From the NCBI GenBank assembly GCA_947479085.1, contig CANJYB010000010.1:62001-126000 (forward strand): DNA of 64,000 bases, written 5' to 3'. The DNA comes from Bacteroidota bacterium. Lineage in GTDB: Bacteria > Bacteroidota > Bacteroidia > 2-12-FULL-35-15. Below the pieces are notes generated by a model that was given only the letters and a program-made list of their open reading frames with translations, was not told the DNA's origin and did not search any database. Every line of letters begins with the position of its first letter. Position 1 is the first letter of the stretch. Positions 1 through 8,217 of the stretch are shown piece by piece. The position numbers were made by a program, and so were the translations under genes.

Positions 1-2
1 AA

Positions 3-1355
3 CAATATCTCTCGATCAATTTACTGGAAGCTCCTGCTCTCGCTTTTATACTTGCATACTTTGTGAAATTTGTAAATAAGGATTTATCAAATAAGGTAGG
101 ATATACTTTCAGAGAAAATGAAAACATAATTATCTATATGTTTATGGCCGTGGTGGTTTCTTTGTTTATTGGTCTTACCGTAAGTGCTGAAGAAATTATT
201 CGGGACAGAAAAATACAAAAAAGGGAGTCTTTTTTAAATTTAAGTAAGGGTAGCTACCTATGGTCAAAGGTGGTGATTATGTTTTCGTTATCTTCCATAC
301 AGGCAATTTTGTTTGTTTTGGTTGGGAATTATGTTCTTGAAATTCGAGACATGAACGGCTCGTATTGGATGATGCTATTCAGTACTTTCTGCTTTGCTAA
401 TATGCTTGGATTAAATATTTCCGCCAGTTTTAATTCTGCCGTTACTATTTATATTCTCATCCCCATTCTTATTATTCCTCAATTATTATTCAGCGGTGTA
501 ATGGTAAAGTTTGATAAATTAAATCCTGTTATTACCTCACAAAGCGTGGTTCCTGTAATAGGTGACATGATGGCTTCCCGTTGGGCGTTTGAGGCGATGG
601 CAGTGAAACAATATCGCGACAACGAATACAATAAGGACAGATATAAATATGAAAAAGCTGTGGGTATGGCTACTTACAAAAAAGATTATTGGTTGGTAGC
701 AATGACAAATAAACTGAATGATTGTATGGAGAATTTTGCTGTTCCAGAGAAAAAACAAGAGGTATCAGAAGAGTTAACCATGCTGAAGAGTGAAATTTCA
801 AAAGAATTGCGCCTTCCTGCTTTTGTAAAGGTAAATTTGAAATGTCCTGGCCTTGAAAACCTTTCGATAGATAAATTTAATTTAGAAGTTGCCAAACAGA
901 TAAGTGATTTCTTTGAAGAAACCATAAAACGAATTTATATTAACCAGAATAATCGCAACAGTTATTTACGGGACAGTATAACCATGCATTTTGAAAGCAC
1001 AATGGGTAAACCCAATTACAGCAAACTAAAAGATGAATACGACAATGAAAGTTTGGATGATTTGGTAACCAACAAAAACACACAATTCAGAATTTTGGAT
1101 TTAGATGGTTCGTTTATTCAAAAACTGAATCCGGTTTATTTGGACCCCGTAGATTCCGATTTAGGACGTGCTCATTTTTTTGCTCCACGAAAAAAACTAT
1201 TTGGGAATTATATTGACACTTTTTATTTTAACCTTGCAGTAATCTGGTTAATGTCTCTAATTCTTGCCATCACGCTTTACTTTGATGTATTGAAGAATTT
1301 CATTTCCTTGCTTGAAAATATTTTCAGTGGATTTGGAAAAAAAAGTAGTAGATAG
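3..1355 (+). CDS. ABC-2 type transporter, C-terminal membrane part (5' truncated by window)
   Basis: The reading frame is open from the first bases of the window, so the GTG at 63 is not the start and the N-terminus lies outside. The visible part has a hydrophobic helix near the start, a charged cytosolic loop (AEEIIRDRKIQKRESF), several membrane helices (roughly residues 70-165 of the visible part), a long hydrophilic region of about 220 residues and a last helix near the C-terminus. The pattern matches Bacteroidota ABCG-like proteins that fuse an ATPase domain to an ABC-2 permease; the ATPase would be upstream and is inferred. The substrate cannot be told. The gene ends 18 bp from the convergent pyrophosphohydrolase. 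Confidence 0.8.
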   Translation, partial: QYLSINLLEAPALAFILAYFVKFVNKDLSNKVGYTFRENENIIIYMFMAVVVSLFIGLTVSAEEIIRDRKIQKRESFLNLSKGSYLWSKVVIMFSLSSIQAILFVLVGNYVLEIRDMNGSYWMMLFSTFCFANMLGLNISASFNSAVTIYILIPILIIPQLLFSGVMVKFDKLNPVITSQSVVPVIGDMMASRWAFEAMAVKQYRDNEYNKDRYKYEKAVGMATYKKDYWLVAMTNKLNDCMENFAVPEKKQEVSEELTMLKSEISKELRLPAFVKVNLKCPGLENLSIDKFNLEVAKQISDFFEETIKRIYINQNNRNSYLRDSITMHFESTMGKPNYSKLKDEYDNESLDDLVTNKNTQFRILDLDGSFIQKLNPVYLDPVDSDLGRAHFFAPRKKLFGNYIDTFYFNLAVIWLMSLILAITLYFDVLKNFISLLENIFSGFGKKSSR

Positions 1356-1373
1356 GGAAAATCAGAAGAAGAT

Positions 1374-1760
1374 TTATTTATCCAAAATATTTTTTATGTT
1401 GGGCTTGAAGTAAAGGTTACTTTTCATAATCTTACCATCCTCACGAAAAATAGGCTGACCGTTTTCATCCAGTTTACTCATATTGCTTCGTTGTATTTCA
1501 TCAAATACTTCTTCAATTTTATGCTGTAACCCGTGACGCAGTATAGTTCCAAAAAGTATGTATAACTGATCACCTAAAGCATCTGCAATTTCCACGATAT
1601 CGCCATTCTTACACGCCTCCAGGTATTCCTCGTTCTCTTCTTTAATTAAGTTGTAACGAAGCATGTATTCATTTTCACCTACTTCAGCTGTTGGGGTATA
1701 GCGGTTTCCAATTTTAAAAACATCATGGAATTTTTCCACATATTTAATTTTCTGAATCAT
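1374..1760 (-). CDS. MazG-like nucleoside triphosphate pyrophosphohydrolase
   Basis: 128 residues, the size of a single all-alpha NTP-PPase domain. The metal-binding pattern is visible: E41-E42-x-E44-E45 followed by E57-IAD60-ALG-D64, the EExxE/ExxD arrangement of MazG and phosphoribosyl-ATP pyrophosphatase-like enzymes, then RSNMSKL at 91-97, common in this subgroup. Family knowledge suggests hydrolysis of (possibly non-canonical) nucleotide triphosphates to monophosphate and pyrophosphate in the cytosol; the true substrate is unknown. ATG start at 1760. Its start lies 23 bp beyond the end of the OmpH gene on the same strand, so co-transcription is likely. Confidence 0.85.
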   Translation of the reverse strand: MIQKIKYVEKFHDVFKIGNRYTPTAEVGENEYMLRYNLIKEENEEYLEACKNGDIVEIADALGDQLYILFGTILRHGLQHKIEEVFDEIQRSNMSKLDENGQPIFREDGKIMKSNLYFKPNIKNILDK

Positions 1761-1783
1761 TGAATAATTATATATTAATGTGA

Positions 1784-2428
1784 TTATTTCTTTTTCTTTG
1801 CCTTATACTGCGCATTCAATCCATCCAATATCTCGTTGGTTATATCCAAACTGTCATTTGCCATCAATACCGGACTTAAAGGGCCTTCACTATATGCTAA
1901 AACGTAATTATAATTTCCAGATTTATTGTATTCTTTAATATAATCCGAAAGATTTTTATGTGCCTCCTCGGTTATGGATTGAACTTTTTCTCCTAACGCC
2001 TCCGATTTGCGCTGAATCTGATCTAAATCTTCCTTTCTTTTCGCAAACTTTTCCTGTTCTGCATTTATTTGGTTTTCGGACAATAATCCTTTATTTGCTT
2101 TTTCCTGGAATACTTCATAATCTGCCTGCAATTGTTGCCCGCTTGTTTGATATTGATTCTCGTAGGTACGCTGTTCTGCCTGAACAGATTTACTTACATC
2201 TTTTAAATATTCATATTTGTCACTAAGAACATCGAGATTCACAAACACAATTTTAGAAGCTTTAATTTCTTTAGGAGACATCACAATTGGTTTTGATGCC
2301 GCAATCGAATCATTTGCTGATGAAGTTGCGCCAGAAGTTTTATTGATTGAAGAAAAATGCAGGTAATACAATACAGCAACCGAAATCAGTAAAACAACAT
2401 TAAGAAAAACAGATAAATTTTTATTCAT
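1784..2428 (-). CDS. OmpH/Skp-family periplasmic chaperone-like protein
   Basis: 214 residues with one N-terminal hydrophobic segment (about 7-25) that acts as signal anchor or uncleaved signal peptide. The motif KIVFVNLDVLSDKYEYLKD near residue 59 is the usual start of the OmpH/Skp domain, followed by a long charged coiled-coil region (about 80-160, rich in Q, E and K) and a C-terminal part containing YNYVLAYSEG, typical of the family. Skp-type proteins hold unfolded outer-membrane proteins in the periplasm. Upstream is the peroxiredoxin terminator at 2471-2500, so this gene probably has its own promoter. Confidence 0.85.
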   Translation of the reverse strand: MNKNLSVFLNVVLLISVAVLYYLHFSSINKTSGATSSANDSIAASKPIVMSPKEIKASKIVFVNLDVLSDKYEYLKDVSKSVQAEQRTYENQYQTSGQQLQADYEVFQEKANKGLLSENQINAEQEKFAKRKEDLDQIQRKSEALGEKVQSITEEAHKNLSDYIKEYNKSGNYNYVLAYSEGPLSPVLMANDSLDITNEILDGLNAQYKAKKKK

Positions 2429-2470
2429 TTGGAGTTTGGTTTTAATTTTATTTTTAACAAATGTAAATTA

Positions 2471-2500
2471 AAAATGCCCCGCAAATTTGCAGGGCATTTT
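2471..2500 (-). terminator. Hairpin terminator after the 2-Cys peroxiredoxin
   Basis: Arms AAAATGCCC and GGGCATTTT flank a GC-containing centre, giving a stem of about 13 bp with one mismatch. It lies 25 bp past the stop of the minus-strand peroxiredoxin and is followed by A/T-rich sequence; it separates that gene from ompH. Confidence 0.75.
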
Positions 2501-2524
2501 CAATTTATAAAAAAGTATTAACAA

Positions 2525-3154
2525 TTAGTGCTTTGCAAGGTAATCAGCCACACCAGCGTGAGATTCCTTCATGGCTAAATCGCCTTTATGCCAGTTGGCA
2601 GGGCAAACTTCACCATTCTCCTCAAAGAACTGCAACGCATCAACCATACGCAATGCTTCATCCACATTTCGGCCCAAAGGAAGGTCGTTTATTAATGCAT
2701 GGCGAACAAGCCCACTTTTATCAATCAGGTATAAGCCACGGAAAGCAATCATTGGTCCTGTAGCAACCAACATATTGTTTTCGTCCACTTCGTATTCTCC
2801 TGAAAGAACATCGAAATTCATTGAAATGATTTTTGTGGTGTCGGCAACAATCGGATATTTAACCCCTTGTATCCCTCCCTGCCCTTTTGGCATTTGTAAC
2901 CATCCCCAGTGAGATTGTTCTGTGTCTGTTGAACATGCAACTACTGCAACATTGCGGGATTCAAACTCTGCAATTTTCTCCTGAAATGCGTGCAATTCTG
3001 TAGGACAAACAAATGTAAAATCCTTTGGATAGAAAAAGAAAATAACATGCTTTTTACCTATGTACTGGTCAAGAGAAAAGTCATCTACAATTTCTCCTCC
3101 GTTAACTACTGCTTTTGCCTTAAATGATGGCGCTTTTTTTCCTACTAATGACAT
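2525..3154 (-). CDS. Typical 2-Cys peroxiredoxin (AhpC/Prx1 type)
   Basis: 209 residues, a full-length AhpC/TSA protein. The peroxidatic cysteine is C50 in FTFVCPTEL and the resolving cysteine is C184 in EVCPANWHKG near the C-terminus, which defines the typical 2-Cys class. The fold motif FFFYPKDF precedes C50. It reduces hydrogen peroxide and organic peroxides in the cytosol using a thioredoxin or AhpF-like reductase not seen here. The C-terminal extension after VCPANW is longer than in E. coli AhpC and resembles the Prx1 subgroup. It is divergent from a second peroxiredoxin at 3291, sharing a 136-bp intergenic region, so joint oxidative-stress control is plausible but no operator was identified. 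Confidence 0.95.
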   Translation of the reverse strand: MSLVGKKAPSFKAKAVVNGGEIVDDFSLDQYIGKKHVIFFFYPKDFTFVCPTELHAFQEKIAEFESRNVAVVACSTDTEQSHWGWLQMPKGQGGIQGVKYPIVADTTKIISMNFDVLSGEYEVDENNMLVATGPMIAFRGLYLIDKSGLVRHALINDLPLGRNVDEALRMVDALQFFEENGEVCPANWHKGDLAMKESHAGVADYLAKH

Positions 3155-3290
3155 TGATTTATTTTTTTTAAGGTTAGATTTATTTTTAACGATGCGAAAT
3201 TACAAAAATTAACTTTACCACACTTTAAACAAATTGCTACCTTTATTGTTTAGAAATCAAATTAATTATTTACTCTTAAATCATATAAAT

Positions 3291-3761
3291 ATGTCCATTC
3301 AAATAGGTCAACCGGCACCTTTATTTTCATTAAAAGATTCAGACAAAAACCTTATTAATCTTGCTGATTACAAAGGGAAGAATGTAGTTTTATTGTTTTA
3401 CCCTGCTGCATTTACAAGTACTTGCACCAAGGAGCTTTGCCAGACAAGAGATGAACTTTCGTTTTACAACGACTTAAACGCAACTGTCTTTGGTATATCT
3501 GTGGATATGCCATTTACACTGGCTAAGTTCAAAGAAATGAATAATTATAATTTTGTATTGCTATCCGACTTTAATAAGGAAGCCTCGCGGGCTTACGATG
3601 CTATTTACGAATTATGGATTCATGGATTAAAAGGGGTGAGTAAACGTGCCTCGTTTGTAATTGACAGAGAAGGTATTCTTCGTTACGCTGAAGTATTGGA
3701 AGATGCTAGTGCATATCCAAATTTTGATGCGATTAAAAGCACGCTTGAAACATTAAAGTAA
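3291..3761 (+). CDS. Peroxiredoxin, PrxQ/AhpE-like
   Basis: Start taken at the ATG at 3291 (MSIQIGQPAP), the usual N-terminus of the family; the open frame upstream is leader. The protein then has 156 residues. The active site AFTSTCTKELC places the peroxidatic cysteine at C45 and a second cysteine at C50, the C-x4-C spacing of PrxQ/BCP enzymes, which form an intramolecular disulfide. The C-terminal strand FVIDREGILRYAEV is typical of atypical 2-Cys peroxiredoxins. Likely role: monomeric or dimeric thiol peroxidase. Divergent neighbour of the typical 2-Cys enzyme. Confidence 0.9.
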   Translation: MSIQIGQPAPLFSLKDSDKNLINLADYKGKNVVLLFYPAAFTSTCTKELCQTRDELSFYNDLNATVFGISVDMPFTLAKFKEMNNYNFVLLSDFNKEASRAYDAIYELWIHGLKGVSKRASFVIDREGILRYAEVLEDASAYPNFDAIKSTLETLK

Positions 3762-3767
3762 TTTTTT

Positions 3768-4484
3768 CTATAAGCTTAGCAAGGCAAACCCTGCACCAAG
3801 TAAAATTACTACGAACTTTATAAGATTGAATCGGTGGTTTTCACTCGATTCAAAAAGGATAGTGGTGGAGATATGTAAAAAGATACCAACCACCACCGCC
3901 ATTATTTTATCGAAATAGGTGGAGAAATTGAAAATCATATTTTCTCCGATAGCATAACTGGTCAGAGTGCCCAATGGCGTTATAGAAGCAAAAATAAGAA
4001 GCCAAATGATTGCTTTTGGGCGACTGATATGCGATTGCAAAAGCATTGTCATTAATGCAATTGCAATTGGAATATTATGCATCACAATTCCGGTAAGTAA
4101 AAAACTATGCGTATTGGTACTTTGATTTGCAAGCGGCATGCCCTCCAGAAAGGAGTGTATGGATAAGCCCACCATCATGGCATATGGAAATGCTGAATGC
4201 TTATGGTCATGTTTATGAACATGAATATGTCCGTGTTCTATACCTTCTGAAAAAAACTCCAAAAGTACTTGTGCAAAAAAACCGATTAAAATGTAAATAC
4301 CAATATTGGGGGTATGCGATAAATAAATTTCGGGGATAAGATGAAGAACGCTGATTGCAAATAAATAGGCACCCGAAAAAGATAAAACAAGTTTAAGATT
4401 TTTGCTGCTTATATTAATAAATAATACAGATGAACCACTGACAACAACGGAAAGAAAAAGTAATATGTACATAAATGCTGTCAT
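3768..4484 (-). CDS. ZIP family divalent metal transporter
   Basis: 238 residues with about eight hydrophobic segments. A histidine-rich cytosolic loop (HGHIHVHKHDHKH, residues 84-96) is followed by the two metal-site helices: HSFLEG (H110, E114) and HNIP (H136), the signature of ZIP transporters. The family moves zinc or iron into the cytoplasm. The gene begins immediately after the stop of the upstream methyltransferase gene (4485), so the two are translationally close and probably co-transcribed; nothing suggests a functional link. Confidence 0.9.
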   Translation of the reverse strand: MTAFMYILLFLSVVVSGSSVLFINISSKNLKLVLSFSGAYLFAISVLHLIPEIYLSHTPNIGIYILIGFFAQVLLEFFSEGIEHGHIHVHKHDHKHSAFPYAMMVGLSIHSFLEGMPLANQSTNTHSFLLTGIVMHNIPIAIALMTMLLQSHISRPKAIIWLLIFASITPLGTLTSYAIGENMIFNFSTYFDKIMAVVVGIFLHISTTILFESSENHRFNLIKFVVILLGAGFALLSL

Positions 4485-5231
4485 CTATTTTGTTTTCTGA
4501 GCAATTAATATCAACCTGTCCGAAGTTAGCGGATTAAAATCCTCCATGGTGTAACTTCCCAGCAAATCAATTATCTCAAGATGATTTGCCTCGAAGTATT
4601 TTTTAAAAGTATCCAACGAAATCATTTTTACACTTTCCTGGAAATGATATTTCTTTCCTTTATTGTTAAAATAAATGTTCTTAACAATAAATCCTTTTTC
4701 AATTCTTTTATCAATGGTAAACTCTATTCCCTGCACCTCTTTTACCTGATGAGGTATTATGCAATCCTGCATTCTTTCCACATTTAAAAAATCAAGAACA
4801 AAAATACCATTTGGCTTAAGCACCCGGCAAACCGAGTCGATGGTTGCATAATTATCTTCTTCTTTTTCAAAATAGCCAAAACTGGTAAAAAGGTTCAACA
4901 CACAATCAAAATGATTTTCTTTACAGGGTATTCGCATATCGTGTACAAAAAAATGAAGCGAATTGTTTTCGAATTGCTTAGCATATTCAATGCTTTGCAC
5001 AGACAAATCAATACCTGTAACATTATACTTTTTAGAATTCAAGTAAATGGAGTGCCTTCCCTTTCCACAAGCCAAATCCAAAAACTTAGCCTCTGGTAAT
5101 GGTTTGAGGTAATTTACAAGGTTATCAATAAACAGTTCTGCTTCCAGGTAATCCCTGTTTGAATAAAGAATGTGATAATAAGGCGAATTGAACCAATCTT
5201 TAAACCAATTTACATCGTATATATTATCCAC
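4485..5231 (-). CDS. Class I SAM-dependent methyltransferase
   Basis: 248 residues. Motif I for S-adenosylmethionine binding is LDLACGKGRHS at about 51-61, with the acidic post-I residue in VTGIDLS and motif II/III around FDCVLNLFTSFGYF and LKPNGIFVLDFLN. The DxACGxGRH version is common in small-molecule and ubiquinone/menaquinone-like methyltransferases of Bacteroidota, but the substrate cannot be assigned. First gene of a two-gene unit with the ZIP transporter. Confidence 0.85.
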   Translation of the reverse strand: MDNIYDVNWFKDWFNSPYYHILYSNRDYLEAELFIDNLVNYLKPLPEAKFLDLACGKGRHSIYLNSKKYNVTGIDLSVQSIEYAKQFENNSLHFFVHDMRIPCKENHFDCVLNLFTSFGYFEKEEDNYATIDSVCRVLKPNGIFVLDFLNVERMQDCIIPHQVKEVQGIEFTIDKRIEKGFIVKNIYFNNKGKKYHFQESVKMISLDTFKKYFEANHLEIIDLLGSYTMEDFNPLTSDRLILIAQKTK

Positions 5232-5350
5232 ACTGTTACTTTTAATTAATTAATTAATATATTCTTCTTTTTATATAATGTTTACACTTTACGGATAATG
5301 CACATTTGATATAATACTGCAAAAGTAGAAATTATTAAAAGCGAAATGAT

Positions 5351-5358
5351 TAATTTTG
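5351..5358 (+). promoter_or_regulatory. Bacteroidota -7 element (TAnnTTTG)
   Basis: TAATTTTG lies 22 bp before the ATG of the phosphatase at 5380. It matches the Bacteroidota -7 consensus TAnnTTTG. No good -33 TTG was found at the expected 19-21 bp distance, so it is a weak call. Confidence 0.45.
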
Positions 5359-5379
5359 CCATTCCTGTTGGAAACCTTT

Positions 5380-6783
5380 ATGGATAAAAATAAATTGGAA
5401 CATTCGGAAGATGCGGAACGCGAACTAAAAATATTCGCGTTAAAGTATCATTCCATTGTTTCGTGGGTAGCCATTATACTTAATCCTATATGGGTAATCA
5501 GCGATTATTTTAACAGCCCCGCTCATGTTGTTCCCTTCTTTATTTTCAGGATAGTTGTTTCTGTTTTCATACTTATTGCTGTTCTTTCCCGAAAAAAAAT
5601 GGTGCAGTTTCCTGAACTGATGGCTTTGGTTCCCTTTATTGGCATTTCCATTCAAAATGCTTACATGTATAGTGTAATGAATGTGGAAGAAATTCAGAAA
5701 CATACCTTCGCTTACATTGCATTGTTTATAGGGGCAGGTATGTTCGTTCTATGGAAACCGTTTTATTCCATTTTTGTAGTTGTAATTTCGGTTATTGCCA
5801 ATATCATTTTCTTTTCCATTAACAGTAACCTTCGTTTAAGCGAAATAATGGCAAATGGAGGATTGCTCACTACCTCGGTAGCTTTATTTACCATTATATT
5901 AATTAATACACGTACCAATCTTACCCGAAGAGCCATTATAGCCCGTCTTGAACTTGCCGAAAGCGCCCGTCAATTGGCAGTAAAAACGGAAATTATTGAA
6001 GAAAAAAATAAAAACATTAAGGATAGTATTAATTATGCCCAGCGAATACAAATGGCCATTTTCCCGCCAATGGAAAAGATTGACGGAATTCTGAAAGATT
6101 ATTTTATCTGGTTCCGGCCCAAAGACATTGTGAGTGGTGATTTTTACTGGTTTTCAAAAGTACATACTACCCCTCAAAACGGGCTGCCTCCCGAAGAGGT
6201 AATTGTAATTGCAGCTGTGGATTGCACCGGACATGGTGTTCCGGGAGCATTGATGAGTATCATTGGCAGCACTATTTTAAATCAATCGGTATCAGAAAAA
6301 ACAGTGAATAGCCCGGCAGATGCATTAAATTTTCTGAACAAACAGTTGGCAAATAATTTGAATTCTATTTCTGATGGTATGGATATGACCTTATGTGCCA
6401 TTAATCCAACCAAAATGGAATTACAATTTGCAGGTGCTAATAATCCCGTTTATATAGTAAGAGGAGCCGAATTAATAGAACTGAAGCCTGATAAAATGGC
6501 TATTGGAGGTGATCACGAAAACTATGAGACGAAAACATTCACTAACCATATAGCGAAACTTGAAAAAAATGATTGCATTTATTTATTTACGGATGGCTAT
6601 GCCGACCAGTTTGGTGGCGAACACGGTAAAAAATTCAAACATAAAAATTTCCAGAAGCTACTACTGGGTATGCAGGATAATATCATGAAAGACCAGCAAT
6701 ATATTCTCAATTATCATTTTGAACAATGGAAAGGGGCGCTGGAACAAGTGGATGATATATTGATAATTGGTATTAGAGTTTAG
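5380..6783 (+). CDS. Membrane PP2C/SpoIIE-type serine phosphatase (SiaA/RsbU-like)
   Basis: Start chosen at ATG 5380; an in-frame TTG at 5356 falls inside a promoter-like TAnnTTTG. 467 residues: about five to six hydrophobic helices (roughly 25-190), a short linker predicted as coiled coil (EKNKNIKDSINYAQRIQ), then a SpoIIE/PP2C_SII phosphatase domain. Visible motifs are DIVSGDFYW, AAVDCTGHGVPGALMS with the metal-binding aspartate, DGMDMTL, FTDGYADQFGG and the final DDILIIGI. The linker motif INYAQRIQMAIFPP is very common in Bacteroidota phosphatases of this group. It probably dephosphorylates a serine/threonine on an anti-sigma-antagonist-like or SiaC-like protein; a SiaB/SiaC pair lies 2.4 kb downstream on the same strand. 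Confidence 0.88.
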   Translation: MDKNKLEHSEDAERELKIFALKYHSIVSWVAIILNPIWVISDYFNSPAHVVPFFIFRIVVSVFILIAVLSRKKMVQFPELMALVPFIGISIQNAYMYSVMNVEEIQKHTFAYIALFIGAGMFVLWKPFYSIFVVVISVIANIIFFSINSNLRLSEIMANGGLLTTSVALFTIILINTRTNLTRRAIIARLELAESARQLAVKTEIIEEKNKNIKDSINYAQRIQMAIFPPMEKIDGILKDYFIWFRPKDIVSGDFYWFSKVHTTPQNGLPPEEVIVIAAVDCTGHGVPGALMSIIGSTILNQSVSEKTVNSPADALNFLNKQLANNLNSISDGMDMTLCAINPTKMELQFAGANNPVYIVRGAELIELKPDKMAIGGDHENYETKTFTNHIAKLEKNDCIYLFTDGYADQFGGEHGKKFKHKNFQKLLLGMQDNIMKDQQYILNYHFEQWKGALEQVDDILIIGIRV

Positions 6784-6825
6784 GCTATCATTTTACATTA
6801 GCCATTGGACAATAACAAATTTCCT

Positions 6826-7230
6826 CTAAAGAGTATCCACATAAAAAGAAGTAATGCTGCCAATGCCAAATGATGCTCCTATTTTATTTAATTCCTGAAT
6901 GCGCAGAAATAGCGATTCGGGGTTGTATTTCTTTTTTTCCTTTAATGTAAAAATATAGTTACCTTCTCTTTTTTCTATTGCAGCTGGCTTTATTGCCACT
7001 TTGTTCAGCTCGTCTGCCAGCAGTTGCAGCTTCTTTTTATCTAACGACATATAGGAAAAACTCCAGCTTTGTTCCTTACTTGACAGGTGCGAACTTTCGG
7101 ATAATTTAAAATAGTACTTTATGGCTTCCTGACTAAAGTCGGGCCGGGCAACCTTTTCAGAGGCAGTATCCTGACCGAAAGAAAATAAAAAGTTAGCGGT
7201 GAACAAAAGGAAAAATATCAGTTTTTTCAT
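6826..7230 (-). CDS. Small secreted protein of unknown function
   Basis: 134 residues with a clear signal peptide (MKKLIFFLLFTANFLFSFG, cleavage likely near residue 19-20). The mature part is hydrophilic with no recognised motif; it contains SLDKKKLQLLADELNK and FTLKEKKKYNPESLFLRIQEL, suggesting alternating helix and strand. It may be a small alpha/beta periplasmic protein. Convergent with the phosphatase gene. Confidence 0.6.
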   Translation of the reverse strand: MKKLIFFLLFTANFLFSFGQDTASEKVARPDFSQEAIKYYFKLSESSHLSSKEQSWSFSYMSLDKKKLQLLADELNKVAIKPAAIEKREGNYIFTLKEKKKYNPESLFLRIQELNKIGASFGIGSITSFYVDTL

Positions 7231-7689
7231 TGATTATATTTTTTAAGATGTACAAATGTATATTTTTAAACTGGATATAAAAAAGCAAAGCTAATGTAAA
7301 ACGCCCTATTTCAATGAATTTTTGCTTTAAAACATGGAAAAATTAAATCAATTGCTTAAAGAGGTCCTTTAGACAAAATAAAAACTAAAATGCTAACTAC
7401 CATCACCTCCTTTTTCTTCGTCTTCCCATTTTTTCTTTCTAAACTACTATACTTTTTTTATAAGATTCTCCATTTTGTCTGGAATGAGCAATCTGAAATT
7501 TAAATTACATTAGTCAAAAAGCAACAAAACCCTCTGTTTTATTTCATTGGGGCTACAAAAAAAGTTATTAATAATTTCAAGTTGATAACACATTCAAAAT
7601 ACTTTTTTAAAAAAATGTATAATAACTACATTTGAAGCAGAAATTTTAGCATTATTATTTAAAACAATTTATTAATCGTCATTATTTTT
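7231..7689. other. 459-bp AT-rich gap, no convincing gene
   Basis: Divergent intergenic region between a minus-strand and a plus-strand secreted protein. A 38-codon ORF from the ATG at 7390 encodes a hydrophobic peptide but has no upstream signal and is probably chance. A TACATTTG element at 7627-7634 (matching TAnnTTTG) is a plausible -7 promoter for the gene at 7690. No RNA structure was recognised. Confidence 0.5.
7627..7634 (+). promoter_or_regulatory. Putative -7 promoter element
   Basis: TACATTTG matches the Bacteroidota TAnnTTTG consensus. A run of T residues at 7603-7608 sits 18 bp upstream, where the TTTG-type -33 element would be. The start codon is at 7690, leaving a leader of about 50 nt. 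Confidence 0.5.
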
Positions 7690-8064
7690 ATGAAAAATAA
7701 AATTTTTATTTCCCTTTCTTTCGTTTTTGTTTTCATTGCCTTTTCAAAAGCACAAACAGGTGCGCAAACGGTTTACCTTGATAAAGCTAAAAACGATACT
7801 ATACATCGAAGCGATATAAAAAAGAACCTGGAACTGAAATCGGATAATGTGAACATGAAAGTGCAATCGTTTAACCTGGAGGTGAAATACACCACTTATG
7901 TATTTACCGAAAGTTCTGCCAACAACAAAGTAACAAGGAATATGGTGGACATAATGAAATACCTTAAAGGGGCAAATAATTATTTTGTTATCAAAAAGCT
8001 GGTAACTGTTGAAAATGGTGTTACCAATACCCTTCCGGATTTTAAAGTATATGTAATAGATTAA
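7690..8064 (+). CDS. Small secreted protein, possibly GldM C-domain-like
   Basis: 124 residues with a signal peptide (MKNKIFISLSFVFVFIAFSKAQ, cleavage after about residue 21). The mature region VQSFNLEVKYTTYVF ... YFVIKKLVTVENG ... LPDFKVYVID resembles the strand pattern of the C-terminal domain of the gliding/T9SS motor protein GldM, in which a conserved ending (lP..k..vid) follows a large-loop turn. That resemblance is by eye only. If correct, this would be a free-standing copy of a single GldM domain. Otherwise unknown periplasmic protein. Confidence 0.55.
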   Translation: MKNKIFISLSFVFVFIAFSKAQTGAQTVYLDKAKNDTIHRSDIKKNLELKSDNVNMKVQSFNLEVKYTTYVFTESSANNKVTRNMVDIMKYLKGANNYFVIKKLVTVENGVTNTLPDFKVYVID

Positions 8065-8147
8065 TTATTTTCGGAATTTTTAAGACTAAGAGAAAATCTT
8101 CAATTGCACTAAATACTTGTTGTTGAAATCAGGAATTCAAATGCTTG

Positions 8148-8177
8148 TTGGGACTATTACAAATTTTAGTAAATTTG
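8148..8177 (+). promoter_or_regulatory. Bacteroidota housekeeping promoter
   Basis: TTG at 8148-8150, a 19-bp spacer and TAAATTTG at 8170-8177 match the TTG-N19-TAnnTTTG consensus fully. The ATG of the lipoprotein is at 8218, giving a leader of roughly 35 nt. Confidence 0.7.
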
Positions 8178-8217
8178 TCGCTGTTATTTAAAATATCAAC
8201 GACTAAAATACATTTAT

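Noticed and set aside
2533-2912. ORFs opposite the 2-Cys peroxiredoxin
   Set aside because: Shadows of the conserved minus-strand gene without homologous features.
3234-3290. Extended N-terminus of the PrxQ-like gene
   Set aside because: The frame is open but the added residues look like an AT-rich leader; ATG 3291 fits the family start.
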